Below, piece after piece: positions 1 through 10,302 of a stretch of DNA of 64,000 bases. Within the stretch, counting starts at the first letter, position 1; every line of letters starts with the position of its first letter. The notes beneath the pieces are model-generated. The model had not been told where the DNA came from. It made no database searches and saw only the letters and a program-made list of their open reading frames with translations. Source of the DNA: Zhihengliuella sp. (GTDB lineage Bacteria; Actinomycetota; Actinomycetes; Actinomycetales; Micrococcaceae). Location of the stretch: contig NZ_JAPSJL010000001.1 in the NCBI RefSeq assembly GCF_031178195.1, forward strand, positions 542,382 to 606,381, written 5' to 3'. The position numbers and the translations under genes were made by a program.

Positions 1-66
1 GGCCGCCCCGCGGGCCCCCTCGGTCCCGGCCCGGGGCCGCCCTCCACGGGCGACGGTGCACGGGAG

Positions 67-80
67 TATCCTAACGGGCA
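67..80 (+). promoter_or_regulatory. -10 element with leaderless start
   Basis: TATCCT at 67-72 fits the actinobacterial -10 pattern TAnnnT. Seven bases further on is the A of the ATG at 80, so transcription would begin at the start codon. No Shine-Dalgarno sequence precedes the ATG. Inferred from spacing only. Confidence 0.4.
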
Positions 81-739
81 TGAGCGCTCACCCAGCCCGC
101 CAGAACCAGGCCGCTCCCTTCCGGCACCACAAGCCGAAGCCGTTCGCACCGGCCGACTTCGAGCCGTTCGAGGGCGGGACCGACCCCGCACGGATCTCCG
201 AGGCCGCGCACCTGGCCGCGCAGGCGCTGGTCCACCACGGCCGCGGCAGCGACGACCCGGAGGTCACCGAGCGGCTGGTCAGGCTCGCGGACAAGGAGGG
301 CCTCGAGGCGATCGCCGAGATGTGGGCCGAGAGCCCCGCCCACTCGTTGCCCGGCGCGCTCTGGCGGCTGTACGCGCTGCGCACCGCCGTCGTGCAGGAT
401 CCCGAGCGGATGGCGTCCTACTTCAACACCGGACGGCACGCGGCCCAGGTGTCCCACGCGGTGGCCGGCGTCGCCGAGCCGCCCGGGGCCGAGGAGCTGC
501 GCGCCATGACGGACTCCATCCTCTCCGGCGCGTTCGACGGTGACTTCGACGTCGCGCTGGAGCGCACCGCCGCCTTCTGCCGCGTGATCGCCCTGGGCGA
601 GGCCGAGCACGCCCACGCGCTGGAGCCGAGCAACGCCGCCCACGCCCGGCGGCTGACCCGGACGGCGGGCCAACTGATCGGCACCGCGGAGGACCTGGAA
701 ACCTGCGCGAAGATGTGGCGGCGAGGCGAATTGGACTGA
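80..739 (+). CDS. Conserved actinobacterial protein of unknown function
   Basis: A soluble protein of 219 residues, mostly predicted helix, with no signal peptide, membrane segment or catalytic motif that I can recognise. It opens with a basic, proline-rich stretch (HHKPKPFAPADFEPF) and then holds alternating Ala/Glu/Arg-rich helices. The ATG at 80 is preferred over the in-frame ATG at 56 because a -10 element (67-72) lies just upstream of it and would make a leaderless message. It lies 211 bases upstream of the DUF47/PiT pair on the same strand, but a separate promoter probably drives that pair. I do not assign a function; codon use and length make a real gene very likely. Confidence 0.8.
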   Translation: MSAHPARQNQAAPFRHHKPKPFAPADFEPFEGGTDPARISEAAHLAAQALVHHGRGSDDPEVTERLVRLADKEGLEAIAEMWAESPAHSLPGALWRLYALRTAVVQDPERMASYFNTGRHAAQVSHAVAGVAEPPGAEELRAMTDSILSGAFDGDFDVALERTAAFCRVIALGEAEHAHALEPSNAAHARRLTRTAGQLIGTAEDLETCAKMWRRGELD

Positions 740-902
740 TGACCAGGCTTGTTGACACCGACTTTCGAGAGGTGGACACTGGAGACCGGCGTCGGACCGA
801 GGTAACCCCGGGCTCCAACACTCAGCCGCTTCGAGCGGCCTTCCGCCGAGAGGCGTTCCCGGTTCGGCGCCGCACAAACCACCCCGCCCCGCGTGCGCGA
901 CG

Positions 903-908
903 TACACT
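903..908 (+). promoter_or_regulatory. Possible -10 element for the DUF47-PiT pair
   Basis: TACACT at 903-908 fits TAnnnT and would give a leader of about 36 bases before the GTG at 951. No good -35 hexamer or PhoP repeat was found upstream. The 740-950 gap holds nothing else I can support. Confidence 0.3.
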
Positions 909-950
909 GATCCCGGCTCGTGTCCCTCTAGCACTCCGGCGGTTCCCCAC

Positions 951-1568
951 GTGAAGTTCAGTCTGTTCCCGCGCCAGACGCGGGGCCTGGATCTGCTCGG
1001 CGACCTCTGCACGAATATCCAGGGCTGCGTCCAGCAGCTCTCCGAGATCCTCGGCCTGCTCGCCGAGGACACCACCAGCCAGCTGTTCGAGCTGGAACGC
1101 GCCGAGAGCGCGGCGCTCGACACCCACTACGCGCTGCTGACGCAGCTGCGCACCAGCTACGTCACCCCGGTCCCCCGCGAGGACCTCTACACGTTCTCCC
1201 GCCTGCTGCACGACACGGTCGGTGAGCTCCGCAGCGTCGGCGAGCTGATGCACAGCTCCGACCTCACCTGGATCTCCCAGCGCGCCGCCGACCAGCTCGA
1301 GCTCATCGGCCGCCAGGCGACCCTGACCTCCAGCGCGCTCGGGAGCCTGGACCGCCTCGACGACCTCGAGGACACGTGGCTGCAGCTCATGCGCGTCACC
1401 AAGCGCGTCGGCCGCACCCACCACGCCTGGGTCGGCGAGACCGCGGACCTCCAGCGCTCCTCCACGATCATCCGCCACCGCGCGGTGGCGGACCAGATGC
1501 TCGCCGCCTCCACCCGACTCCACGCCGTCGCCGACCACCTGGGCCGCGTGCTGGTCAAAGAGTCCTAG
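951..1568 (+). CDS. DUF47 family (PhoU-like) phosphate-transport accessory protein
   Basis: A helical protein of 205 residues opening MKFSLFPRQTRGLDLL. DUF47 proteins resemble PhoU and are usually encoded next to PiT phosphate permeases, which they are thought to modulate. Here the stop is only 3 bases before the PiT start, so the two are co-transcribed. Start codon is GTG at 951. The length is normal for the family (about 205-220 residues). The metal-binding E/D-x-x-x-D motifs of PhoU are not obvious, so the assignment rests on the N-terminal signature, the all-helical character and the neighbour. No membrane segment is visible; it should act on the cytoplasmic face of the transporter. Confidence 0.85.
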   Translation: MKFSLFPRQTRGLDLLGDLCTNIQGCVQQLSEILGLLAEDTTSQLFELERAESAALDTHYALLTQLRTSYVTPVPREDLYTFSRLLHDTVGELRSVGELMHSSDLTWISQRAADQLELIGRQATLTSSALGSLDRLDDLEDTWLQLMRVTKRVGRTHHAWVGETADLQRSSTIIRHRAVADQMLAASTRLHAVADHLGRVLVKES

Positions 1569-1571
1569 GGC

Positions 1572-2591
1572 ATGGAGACCTTCCTCCTGGTCGCCGTCAC
1601 CCTCGCCACGTGCGCGTTCGCACTGCTCAACGGATTCCGCGATGCCGCGAACTCCGTGGCGACCTCCGTGCGCACCCGGGCGCTCGGCCCGCGCGTCGCC
1701 GTCGTCACCGCAGCCGTGTTCACGTTCGGCGGCACCATGATGTCCACGCGCTTCTCGGAGGCTCTGGTCGACGCCGCGGACTTCCATTACACCTCCACCG
1801 TCGACGGCCTGGCCGTGCTGCTCGTCGCCGTCCTCACCGGCGGCGCGTGGCTGCTGTGGTGCTACGCCCGCGGGATTCCGACGTCGTCCGGGCACGCCCT
1901 GTTCGCGGCCCTCGCCGGGGCCCTGCTGGGGCACGCGTTCCTGAACCCTGGCGAGCCGCGCAGCGTCCCACTGATCCTCCTGTTCGGCCTCGCCGTGCCG
2001 ATCCTCGTCACCCCGCTGGTCGCGTTCGCGCTGTCCTACGCCATCACCATCCCGGCCATGTGGATCATGCGCCACACCTCGTCCAACGACGCGGCCCGGA
2101 CCGGCCGCGCCGCCCAGGCGATCGCCTCCTGCGCCGTCGCGCTCGGCAACGGCCTGCAGGACGGGCAGCGCAACGCGGCGTTCCTCACCCTCGCGTTCGT
2201 GATGGTGGGCAGCACGACGGCGGACGCCGACGTGCCGCTGTGGATCCAGCTGCTCTGCGCCGCCTGCATGGGGCTCGGCGCGCTCGGCGGCGGCTGGCGG
2301 ATCGCCCACACGATCAGCAACCGGCTGGTCCGGTTCGACCCGGTCCGCGGCGCGTCCGCCCAGCTCGTCGCAGCGTCGCTGCTGTACGTGGGAGCGCAGG
2401 TGCTGCACCTGCCGCTGTCCACCACGCAGGCGGTCACGTCGGCGATCGTCGGCTCGGGCGCCAGCCAGCGGTTCGAGACGGTCCTGTGGGCGAACATGGG
2501 CCGCGTGATGCGGTTCTGGGCCCTCGGACCGGTCGTGTGCTGCGGCGTCGGGATCGTGCTGATGCTGGCGGTGCACCCGCTCGTGGCCTGA
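1572..2591 (+). CDS. pit: PiT family inorganic phosphate transporter
   Basis: A polytopic membrane protein of 339 residues that should import inorganic phosphate with a cation. The PiT signature appears twice in inverted halves: near the N-terminus as LLNGFRDAANSVAT (about residues 17-30) and in the C-terminal half as LPLSTTQAVTSAIVGSG (about 279-295). About ten hydrophobic segments are visible. It follows the DUF47 gene by 3 bases. The window also encodes the high-affinity Pst system at 20.7-24.8 kb, so this is probably the low-affinity housekeeping route. A strong hairpin at 2669-2703 ends the unit. Confidence 0.93.
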   Translation: METFLLVAVTLATCAFALLNGFRDAANSVATSVRTRALGPRVAVVTAAVFTFGGTMMSTRFSEALVDAADFHYTSTVDGLAVLLVAVLTGGAWLLWCYARGIPTSSGHALFAALAGALLGHAFLNPGEPRSVPLILLFGLAVPILVTPLVAFALSYAITIPAMWIMRHTSSNDAARTGRAAQAIASCAVALGNGLQDGQRNAAFLTLAFVMVGSTTADADVPLWIQLLCAACMGLGALGGGWRIAHTISNRLVRFDPVRGASAQLVAASLLYVGAQVLHLPLSTTQAVTSAIVGSGASQRFETVLWANMGRVMRFWALGPVVCCGVGIVLMLAVHPLVA

Positions 2592-2668
2592 GCGGGGCCG
2601 AACCGTCGTTCCGCGGGACGAATCGGCCCGACGGTCCCTCGAATCGACCTCTCGAGCGGGCCGGGTGA

Positions 2669-2703
2669 GGGCCGGTCGGGTCGCTCCCGACCCGGCCGGC
2701 CCC
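2669..2703. terminator. Terminator hairpin between convergent pit and fprA
   Basis: A 15-bp stem (2669-2683 with 2687-2703, one G-U pair) with a short loop lies between two converging genes and could serve both strands. There is no clear U tract, as is common in high-GC actinobacteria. Confidence 0.65.
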
Positions 2704-2722
2704 TCGGAACCCGGCGCGCGGG

Positions 2723-4189
2723 TCAGGACTCGACCGGCTCCAGGACGGCAGCGGCCGCGTGCTCGAGCATCGCGTCGCGCTCAACCACCTTGATGCGCTC
2801 GCGCTCGACCGGGCCGAACCGCGTCTGCACCGTGCCGGTGGCGGCGCCGAGGGAGCGCTCGTGCTCGTCCAGGGTCAGCCAGCCGGCCCAGTCCGTGTAG
2901 CGCACGCCGCGCTCGGCGAGCAGGTCCTCGACGGGCGCGGTGCCCGGCGCGGCGGGGACCGGCAGCGCGGCCAGGTCCTCGAGCAGGTGCGTAATGGTCT
3001 CCTGCGCGTCGCCCTTGGTGTGGCCGATCAGGCCCACCGGGCCGCGCTTGATCCAGCCCGTCGTGTACACGCCCGGGACCGGGGCGCCGTCGCGGTCCAG
3101 CACGCGGCCGCCGGCGTTCGGGACCACGCCGCGGGCGCCGTCGTACTCCAGGCCCTCCAGGGCCGACCCGAAGTAGCCCACCGCCCGGTAGACGGCCTGC
3201 ACCGGGTAGTCCACCAGCTCGCCGGTGCCGCGGGCGTTGCCCGTGCCGTCGAGCTCCTGGCGCTCCATCCGCAGCCCGGCGACGCGGCCGTCCTCGCCGA
3301 GGATCTCCACCGGGGACTGCAGGAAGTGCAGGTGCAGGCGGCGCGAGGCCTGCGGGGCCTCCTCGCCGGACTCCTCGCGCTCCTCCTGCTCCACCAGCCA
3401 GTTGGTCAGCGTCGAGACCATGGTCTTGACCTGGTTGTTCGTCTTGATGGCCTCGTCGGAGGCGGCGTCGAACTCGAAGTCCTCCGGGTACAGGACGATG
3501 TCCACGTCCTTCGAGTGGGAGAGCTCCCGCAGCTCCAGCGGCGTGAACTTCACCTGTGCCGGGCCGCGGCGGCCGAAGACGTGCACGTCGGTGACGGCGG
3601 AGTCGTTGAGCTGCGCGTAGAGGTGCTCCGGGATCTCGGTCTCGAGCAGCTGGTCGGCGTGCTTGGAGAGGATGCGGGCGACATCGAGGGCCACGTTGCC
3701 GTTGCCGATCACGGCGACCTCGCGCGCCGAGAGGTCCCACTCGCGGGCCACGTCCGGGTGCGCGTCGTACCAGGAGACGAAGTCGGCGGCGCCGTGCGAG
3801 CCGTCCAGATCGATGCCGGGGATGTTCAGATCGGCGTCCTTCTGGGCACCGGTGGCGAAGACGACGGCGTCGTAGCGCTCCTGCAGGTCCTCGAGCGTGA
3901 GGTCGCGGCCGAAGGAGACGTTGCCGATGAACCGGATCTGCTCCTTGTCCATGACCTTGTGCAGGGCGGTGATGATGCCCTTGATGCGCGGGTGGTCCGG
4001 GGAGACGCCGTAGCGGATGAGGCCGAACGGGGTGGGCAGCTCGTCGAACAGGTCGATCGCCACGTCCAGCTCGCCGGAGGCGACCGGCTGGGACTTGGTG
4101 AGCAGGTCCGCGGCGTAGATGCCGGCCGGGCCGGCGCCGACGATGGCCACGTGGAGCTTGCGGTCGTTCAGGTGGGCGGGGAGGGTCAT
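2723..4189 (-). CDS. fprA: Ferredoxin--NADP(+) reductase, FprA type
   Basis: A flavoprotein of 488 residues in the adrenodoxin-reductase-like family that passes electrons between NADPH and ferredoxin. The FAD-binding GxGxxG is at residues 18-23 (GAGPAG). A second dinucleotide-binding motif, GNGNVALDVAR, is at 162-172, and the ATG-type motif FATGAQ is at 111-116. LPTPFGLIRYGVSPDHPRIK, at about 51-70, is the family hallmark. It is the last gene of the sulfur operon, starting 27 bases after cobA. Because the sulfite reductase encoded upstream is of the ferredoxin-dependent type, the likely role is to supply it with reduced ferredoxin. No ferredoxin gene is in the operon, so the carrier must come from elsewhere. 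Confidence 0.9.
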   Translation of the reverse strand: MTLPAHLNDRKLHVAIVGAGPAGIYAADLLTKSQPVASGELDVAIDLFDELPTPFGLIRYGVSPDHPRIKGIITALHKVMDKEQIRFIGNVSFGRDLTLEDLQERYDAVVFATGAQKDADLNIPGIDLDGSHGAADFVSWYDAHPDVAREWDLSAREVAVIGNGNVALDVARILSKHADQLLETEIPEHLYAQLNDSAVTDVHVFGRRGPAQVKFTPLELRELSHSKDVDIVLYPEDFEFDAASDEAIKTNNQVKTMVSTLTNWLVEQEEREESGEEAPQASRRLHLHFLQSPVEILGEDGRVAGLRMERQELDGTGNARGTGELVDYPVQAVYRAVGYFGSALEGLEYDGARGVVPNAGGRVLDRDGAPVPGVYTTGWIKRGPVGLIGHTKGDAQETITHLLEDLAALPVPAAPGTAPVEDLLAERGVRYTDWAGWLTLDEHERSLGAATGTVQTRFGPVERERIKVVERDAMLEHAAAAVLEPVES

Positions 4190-4216
4190 GTGCCGTTCCT
4201 TCGGGTCGAGGGGGAT

Positions 4217-5053
4217 TCAGGGGGTTGCGGGCAGCTGGGCTGGAAGCGGATCACCGGCGGTCGCCCGGCGGGCGAGCTCCTCCGGTGCGGAGGCCACCCG
4301 GACCACGTCGCCGACGACGATCACGGCCGGGTTGGCCACGCCGGCCCGGCCGGCGGCGTCGACGATGGTCTCCAGCGTGGCGACGGTGGTGCGCTGCTCG
4401 GGCGTGCACCCGTTCTCCACGATCGCCACGGGCGTCGCGGCGGGCAGCCCGCGCCGCGCCAGCTCGGCGGCCGTCTCCGGGAGCCGGGCCACGCCCATGA
4501 GCACCACCAGGGTGTGCGCCGGGTCGGCAGGGACGCTGGCGAGCTCGCCGTGCCCGGTGACGACGGAGAATCCGGCGGCCAAGCCCCGGTGCGTCACCGG
4601 GATGCCGGCGGCGCCGGGTACCGCGACGGCGGAGGTGATCCCGGGGATCACGCGCACGTCGAAGCCGTGCGCGCGCACGTACTCGACCTCCTCTCCGCCG
4701 CGGCCCAGGACGAACGGGTCGCCGCCCTTGAACCGGACCACGTGGTGGCCGGCGGCCGCCTCGGCGACTAGGAGCTCGTTGATCTGGTCCTGGGTGGCGA
4801 CGTGCGCGCCCGGGCCCTTGCCGACGTCGTGCACGCGGACGTGCGGGGGCAGGTCCGCGAGCAGCTCGCGCGGGGCGAGGCGGTCGGCGAGGACGACGTC
4901 GGCGCTCATCAGCGCGCGCAGGCCCGCCACGGTGATGAGGTCCGGGTCGCCGGGGCCCCCGCCGACCAGGGTGACGCGGCCCGCGGGCCGCGCTTCGTGC
5001 AGGCTCGCCTCGTGCAGGCTCGCCTCGTGCGGCATCGACTGGTGCGCGCTCAT
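4217..5053 (-). CDS. cobA: Uroporphyrinogen-III C-methyltransferase
   Basis: A SAM-dependent methyltransferase of 278 residues that methylates uroporphyrinogen III twice to precorrin-2, the first step towards siroheme. Family motifs are clear: the SAM-binding GGGPGDPDLIT at 31-41, RFKGGDPFVLGRG at 107-119 and PGITSA at 137-142. This is the stand-alone methyltransferase, not the CysG fusion; the chelatase step may be done by SirB and no precorrin-2 dehydrogenase is seen in the window. ATG at 5053 overlaps the permease stop (ATGA). The first 22 residues contain a 5-residue repeat (HEASL twice plus HEA) from 15-bp DNA repeats, outside the conserved domain. Siroheme is the cofactor of the sulfite reductase in the same operon. 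Confidence 0.93.
   Translation of the reverse strand: MSAHQSMPHEASLHEASLHEARPAGRVTLVGGGPGDPDLITVAGLRALMSADVVLADRLAPRELLADLPPHVRVHDVGKGPGAHVATQDQINELLVAEAAAGHHVVRFKGGDPFVLGRGGEEVEYVRAHGFDVRVIPGITSAVAVPGAAGIPVTHRGLAAGFSVVTGHGELASVPADPAHTLVVLMGVARLPETAAELARRGLPAATPVAIVENGCTPEQRTTVATLETIVDAAGRAGVANPAVIVVGDVVRVASAPEELARRATAGDPLPAQLPATP
4995..5030 (-). repeat. 15-bp tandem repeat at the cobA N-terminus
   Basis: Two exact 15-bp copies (4995-5009 and 5010-5024) and a partial third encode the HEASL-HEASL-HEA stretch. The period is five codons, so copy-number change would keep the frame. Confidence 0.8.
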
Positions 5054-5929
5054 GCGGCGTCCTCCGTGCGCTTCAGGCCCCGGTCGGCGAGCAGGCGCCG
5101 CTCCCACGGGGCGAACAGGGCGAGCTCGACGGCGGCGCCGATCGCCAGGATGACCAGCACCACCAGGATGACCAGCGGCAGGTCCGCCAGGTCGCGGCCG
5201 CGCTGGAGCAGCGAGCCGACGCCAAGGCCCAGCGAGCCGCCGACGGCGATCAGCTCCGCGGCCATGAGCGAGCGCCACGAGAACGCCCAGCCCTGCCGCA
5301 GGCCGGCCGCGTAGCCGGGCAGCGCGGCCGGCAGCTCGATCAGCGCGATGTGCTGGAGCCGCCGCGCGCCGAGCACGCGGGAGAGGGAGCGGTACTGCGC
5401 GGGGATCAGGTCGATCCCGGCCAGCAGGCCGTTGATGATGGACGGGATGGCGCCGAGGAGGATCACCGCGTAGATCGTCGCGTCGGTCAGGCCGAACACG
5501 ATGATCGCCGCGGGCACCCACGCCACCGAGGGCAGCACCTGCAGGGCGGAGATGAAGGGTCCGACGGCGCGGCGCAGCCACGGGGTGTGGGCCAGCAGCA
5601 GCGCCGCCGGGGTTGCCACGACGAGCGCGATCAGGAAGCCGCTGAGGCCGCGGCCGAGCGAGGTGCCGACCGCCGCGGCCAGGGTGCCGTCGGCGATCAG
5701 CCGCGGCAGGACGGCCGCGACGTCGACCGGGCCCGGGAAGAGGTCGTCCCGGACGGGCGACGCCCAGGAGGCCAGCTGCCAGACGCTGAGCAGAACCAGG
5801 AGCGCGGCCGTCGGCGGCAGGGCGCGGCGCGTCAGGTCCCGGGCCCGGCGGTTGCGCGCGGTCGGGCGGGCCGGAGCCGGAGCGGGGGCGCCGGCGTCGG
5901 ACGGAGCCGAGGCGCCGCGGGCGGGCCGG

Positions 5930-5949
<20 letters not shown>
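5050..5949 (-). CDS. ABC transporter permease, nitrate/sulfonate/taurine family
   Basis: Inner-membrane permease of 299 residues with about six hydrophobic segments after a Pro/Ala-rich cytoplasmic N-terminus (residues 1-40). It belongs to the NitT/TauT group (SsuC, TauC, NrtB). The EAA-type loop that contacts the ATPase lies around residues 197-227, near ELPAALPGYAAGLRQGWAFS. The ATG at 5949 lies inside the end of the ATPase gene (20-base overlap) and its stop overlaps the cobA start. Family members carry nitrate, sulfonates, taurine or thiamine precursors; the sulfur operon makes a sulfur oxyanion or organosulfonate the likely substrate, but nothing in the sequence proves it. No other sulfate importer is seen in the window. 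Confidence 0.85.
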
Positions 5950-6789
<840 letters not shown>

Positions 6790-6793
<4 letters not shown>

Positions 6794-7896
6794 GAGGTCC
6801 GTTCCTCTCCTGCCGCGGCGGTCTCCCGCCACCAGCGGTCGTCGACGAGCCCGTCGAGGGCGACGTCGTCCCAGCCCGGCGCGGTGCCGAGCGCTGCGGC
6901 CGCGTCCACGAGCTGCGGGTAGGTCTCGGCCAGCGGGTCGCCGGTGAACTCGAGCCGGCCCAGGGCGCCCCGGATGACGTTCGGGTCGAGGCTGTCGCCG
7001 CCGGCCCGGATGCTGCCGTCGACCACGGTGTTCACGACGTCGTCCTCCGCCGCCCCGGCGAGCCAGTCGAGGCTGCGGGCGTGGCCGTCCGCGAGGCGCT
7101 GGACCGTCTGGGGGTGCTCCGCGGCGAAGCGCTGCGAGACCACCAGCAGTGCGGTCGGGAATCGCCCGTCCGGCCAGAGGACCCGCTCGTCGACGAGCAC
7201 GTGGCCGCCGCGCGCCTCGAGCAGCGAGGCCCACGGCTCGGGCTGCCAGGCGGCGTCGATCTGGCCGCGCTCGAAGAGTTGCGCCACCGTGCCGGAGGTG
7301 GCGTGGCTGATGTCGACCTGCTCGGTCAGGCCCCGCTCGGCGAGCAGGGCCCGGGCGGCGAGGTCCTGGGTGTTGGCGTACTGCGGCGTGGCGATCTGGC
7401 CTCCGGCCAGGTCCTCGACCGAGTCGATCCCCTCGCGCGCCACGAGCGCCGCTCCGCCGCTGGCGGCGCCGGCGACGACGACCAGCGACTCGCCGCCGCT
7501 GGTGACGTAGGAGGCCAGCGCCGGCGATGGGCCCAGGTAGGCGGCGTCGATGGCGCCGGCGTTGAGGGCCTCGACGGCGGCCGGGCCGGCCGTGAAGACC
7601 TGCGTCTGCAGCGCGGTGCCGTCGCGGCCGAGCTCGTCGGCGAGGAAGCCGTGCTCCACGCCGGCGAGCGCCGGGGCGTGGGTGACGGTGGGGAAGTAGC
7701 CGAGCCGCAGCGTGTCCGCCGGTGCGGCCGCGGCGCCGGATGCGGGCCCCGCGGTCCACGGGGCGGGCACGAAGAGGCTCGCGACGGCCGCCGCCACGAG
7801 CAGCGGCACGGCGACGGCCACGGCGATCCGGGCACGGCGCCCGGATCGCGGCGTGCCCGCGGGCGCGGCCGGGCTGTAGCGGCGGCTCTCGCTCAT
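6790..7896 (-). CDS. ABC transporter substrate-binding protein, SsuA/NMT1-like
   Basis: Extracellular binding protein of 368 residues. Residues 1-22 are basic and cytoplasmic and 23-44 form a hydrophobic segment with no lipobox Cys, so it is either a signal anchor or a secreted form. The mature part opens LRLGYFPTVTHAPALAGVEHG and contains the periplasmic-binding core of the NMT1/SsuA superfamily, with AYLGPSPA and WQPEPW pocket stretches typical of nitrate/sulfonate binders. Its ATG overlaps the cysN stop and its stop overlaps the ATPase start. The ligand is not identifiable from sequence. The absence of a lipobox in a Gram-positive binding protein is slightly unusual. Confidence 0.87.
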
Positions 7897-9305
7897 GTCC
7901 GGACCGCTCCGGCGAGCTCGTGGGCTGCAGGGCCCGCCGCGTGCTCGGTCGCCGCCCCCGACTCCGGGGCGTCGCCCGCGAGCGGGGCCGGCTCGATCAT
8001 GCCGGCGGCCAGGGTGTTCCCCTCAGCCGGGTCGATGACGAGGAACGAGCCGCCGGCGCGGCTGCGCGAGTACGCCGTGGCCGCGAGCGGCTTGGCGGTG
8101 CGGAGCCGGATCAGGCCGAGGTCGTTCAGCCCCAGCGAGGCCGCGGGCTCCCGGGAGAGGTCGCTCAGGCGCAGGACGTTGTCCACGGCGTCGACGCGGG
8201 CGGCCACCACCTGGGTGCCGTGCTTGACCAGGACCCGCTGGCCCGGCGTCAGCCGGGCGTCGGCGAGCACGCACACGGCCGCGCCGAACTCGCGGACCGC
8301 CGTGACGGCGTCGTGCGGCTGCCCCTCCTCCAACTGCTCGGCGACGAGCGCGGCGCCGCGGGCGATGTCCAGGTCCGCGTCGAGGGTGACGACGACGGCC
8401 TGCCCGGCCTCGGCGCGCTCGGCCTCGCCGGCCGGGGTGCGCAGCCCGGTGACCCGCGCCCGGTGGCGCTGGCCGTCGTTGTAGACGGCGACGCGGTCGC
8501 CGACGGCCAACGGGCCGTCGGAGACCGTGCCGGCGTAGCCGCGGAAGTCCCGCAGGGCATCCGCGTCGGCGGCGAACTCGGGGGCGAGGGCGCCCTGGGG
8601 GCGCAGGACGAGCTGCACGTCGAGCCGGGCCGGGGAGGCCTCCCCGGCGGCCGGACGGGCGGGCAGCGTCTCGAGCAGGTCCAGCACGGTGGGTCCGGTG
8701 TACCAGGGGGCGGAGTCGCCCCGGTCCACCACGAAGTCGCCCTGCAGGGCGCTGACCGGCACCACGCGGACCCCGGCGACGCCCAGGCGGTCGGCGACCG
8801 CCACGACGTCGTCCCGAATGGCGGCGAACGCGGACTCGTCCCAGTCGATCAGGTCCATCTTGTTGACCACGACGACGACCTGCGGGACCCCGAGGAGGCC
8901 GAGGACGCCGAGGTGCCGGCGGGTCTGCTCGACGACGCCGTTGCGGGCGTCGACGAGGACCAGGGCCGCGTGGGCGGTCGAGGCGCCGGTGACGGTGTTG
9001 CGCGTGTACTGCACGTGGCCGGGGCAGTCGGCCAGGATGAAGCTGCGCCGCGGCGTGCTGAAGTAGCGGTAGGCGACGTCGATCGTGATGCCCTGCTCGC
9101 GCTCGGCGCGCAGCCCGTCGGTGACGAGCGCGAGATCCAGCGCGGGGGTGTCGCCGCCGAACCCGCGCTCGGCGGAGACGCGGCGGATGTCGTCGAGGGA
9201 GTCGGCGAGGATCGCCTTGGCGTCGTGCAGGAGGCGGCCCACGAGGGTGGACTTGCCGTCGTCGACGCTGCCGGCCGTGGCCAGGCGGAAGAGCGTGTCA
9301 CTCAT
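7893..9305 (-). CDS. cysN: Sulfate adenylyltransferase subunit 1 (GTPase)
   Basis: GTP-driven regulatory subunit of ATP sulfurylase, 470 residues, related to elongation factor Tu. G1 GSVDDGKS is at 12-19, G3 DCPGH at 93-97 and G4 NKMD at 148-151, followed by two beta-barrel domains. With CysD it converts sulfate and ATP to adenosine phosphosulfate (APS). There is no APS-kinase (CysC) extension, which fits the APS-using reductase encoded by cysH. It begins one base after the cysD stop (TTA at 9307-9309) and its stop overlaps the next start (ATGA). Confidence 0.95.
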   Translation of the reverse strand: MSDTLFRLATAGSVDDGKSTLVGRLLHDAKAILADSLDDIRRVSAERGFGGDTPALDLALVTDGLRAEREQGITIDVAYRYFSTPRRSFILADCPGHVQYTRNTVTGASTAHAALVLVDARNGVVEQTRRHLGVLGLLGVPQVVVVVNKMDLIDWDESAFAAIRDDVVAVADRLGVAGVRVVPVSALQGDFVVDRGDSAPWYTGPTVLDLLETLPARPAAGEASPARLDVQLVLRPQGALAPEFAADADALRDFRGYAGTVSDGPLAVGDRVAVYNDGQRHRARVTGLRTPAGEAERAEAGQAVVVTLDADLDIARGAALVAEQLEEGQPHDAVTAVREFGAAVCVLADARLTPGQRVLVKHGTQVVAARVDAVDNVLRLSDLSREPAASLGLNDLGLIRLRTAKPLAATAYSRSRAGGSFLVIDPAEGNTLAAGMIEPAPLAGDAPESGAATEHAAGPAAHELAGAVRT

Positions 9306-9306
9306 C

Positions 9307-10302
9307 TTAGAAATACCCTTCCTTCTTGCGGTCCTCCATGGCGGCGGAGGAGATCCTGTCGTCGGCGCGGGTGGCCCCGCGCTCGGTGAGCGTGCTCAGC
9401 GCCAGCTCGTCCAGCACCTCGGCGACCGTGCCGGCGGCCGAGAGGACCGCCCCGGTGCAGCTGGCGTCGCCGACGGTGCGGTAGCGGACGGTGCGGTTGC
9501 TGACCGGCTCGTCCTCGCGGGGCCGGCTGACGTCCGTCACCGCGTACACCATGCCGTCGCGCTCGAACGTCGGGCGCTCGTGGGCGAAGTAGATCGGCGG
9601 CAGGGCGATGCCCTCGCGGTCGATGTAGGACCAGATGTCCGCCTCGGTCCAGTTGCTGATCGGGAAGGCGCGGACGTGCCCGCCCGGGGCGTGGCGGCCG
9701 TTGTAGAGGCTCCACACCTCCGGCCGCTGGTTGCGCGGGTCCCAGCCGCCGAACTCGTCGCGCAGCGAGAGGATGCGCTCCTTGGCGCGGGCCTTGTCCT
9801 CGTCGCGGCGGGCGCCGCCGAAGAGGGCGTCGAACCGGTGCTCCTCGATCGTGTCCAGGAGGACCCGGGTCTGGAGGCGGTTGCGGGTGCCGTTGGCGGG
9901 CTCCACCAGGCGGCCGTCGTCGATGTAGTCCTGCACGGAGCCGACCACCAGGTCGATCCCGTACCGCTGAACCGTGGCGTCGCGGAACGCGATGACCTCG
10001 GGGAAGTTGTGCCCGGTGTCCACGTGGACCACGGGAATCGGCACGCGGGCCGGGGAGACGGCCTTGGCCAGCAGGTGCAGGACGACGACGGAGTCCTTGC
10101 CGCCCGAGAAGAGCAGACCGGGCCGCTCGAACTCGGCGAGGACCTCGCGGATGATGTGGATCGACTCGGACTCCAGCGCGTCCAGGTTCGCCGCGCGGTG
10201 GGCGGCGGACCGCTCGGCGGCGAGCGCGTCGTCGTCGGCCGGGCCGCCGACGGCGGCCGCGTCGTTGACAGTAGTTCCGGGGCCGGACGTGGTGACGGTC
10301 AT
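9307..10302 (-). CDS. cysD: Sulfate adenylyltransferase subunit 2
   Basis: Catalytic subunit of ATP sulfurylase, 331 residues, of the PP-loop ATP pyrophosphatase family. The PP-loop SGGKDS is at residues 66-71 and the C-terminal region holds the expected R-R-D-E-x-K-A-R-A-K-E-R block and the conserved F-P-I-S-N-W-T stretch. ATG at 10302 overlaps the cysH stop (ATGA). The first 30 residues form a low-complexity tail that longer actinobacterial CysD proteins share. It works with CysN downstream. Confidence 0.95.
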   Translation of the reverse strand: MTVTTSGPGTTVNDAAAVGGPADDDALAAERSAAHRAANLDALESESIHIIREVLAEFERPGLLFSGGKDSVVVLHLLAKAVSPARVPIPVVHVDTGHNFPEVIAFRDATVQRYGIDLVVGSVQDYIDDGRLVEPANGTRNRLQTRVLLDTIEEHRFDALFGGARRDEDKARAKERILSLRDEFGGWDPRNQRPEVWSLYNGRHAPGGHVRAFPISNWTEADIWSYIDREGIALPPIYFAHERPTFERDGMVYAVTDVSRPREDEPVSNRTVRYRTVGDASCTGAVLSAAGTVAEVLDELALSTLTERGATRADDRISSAAMEDRKKEGYF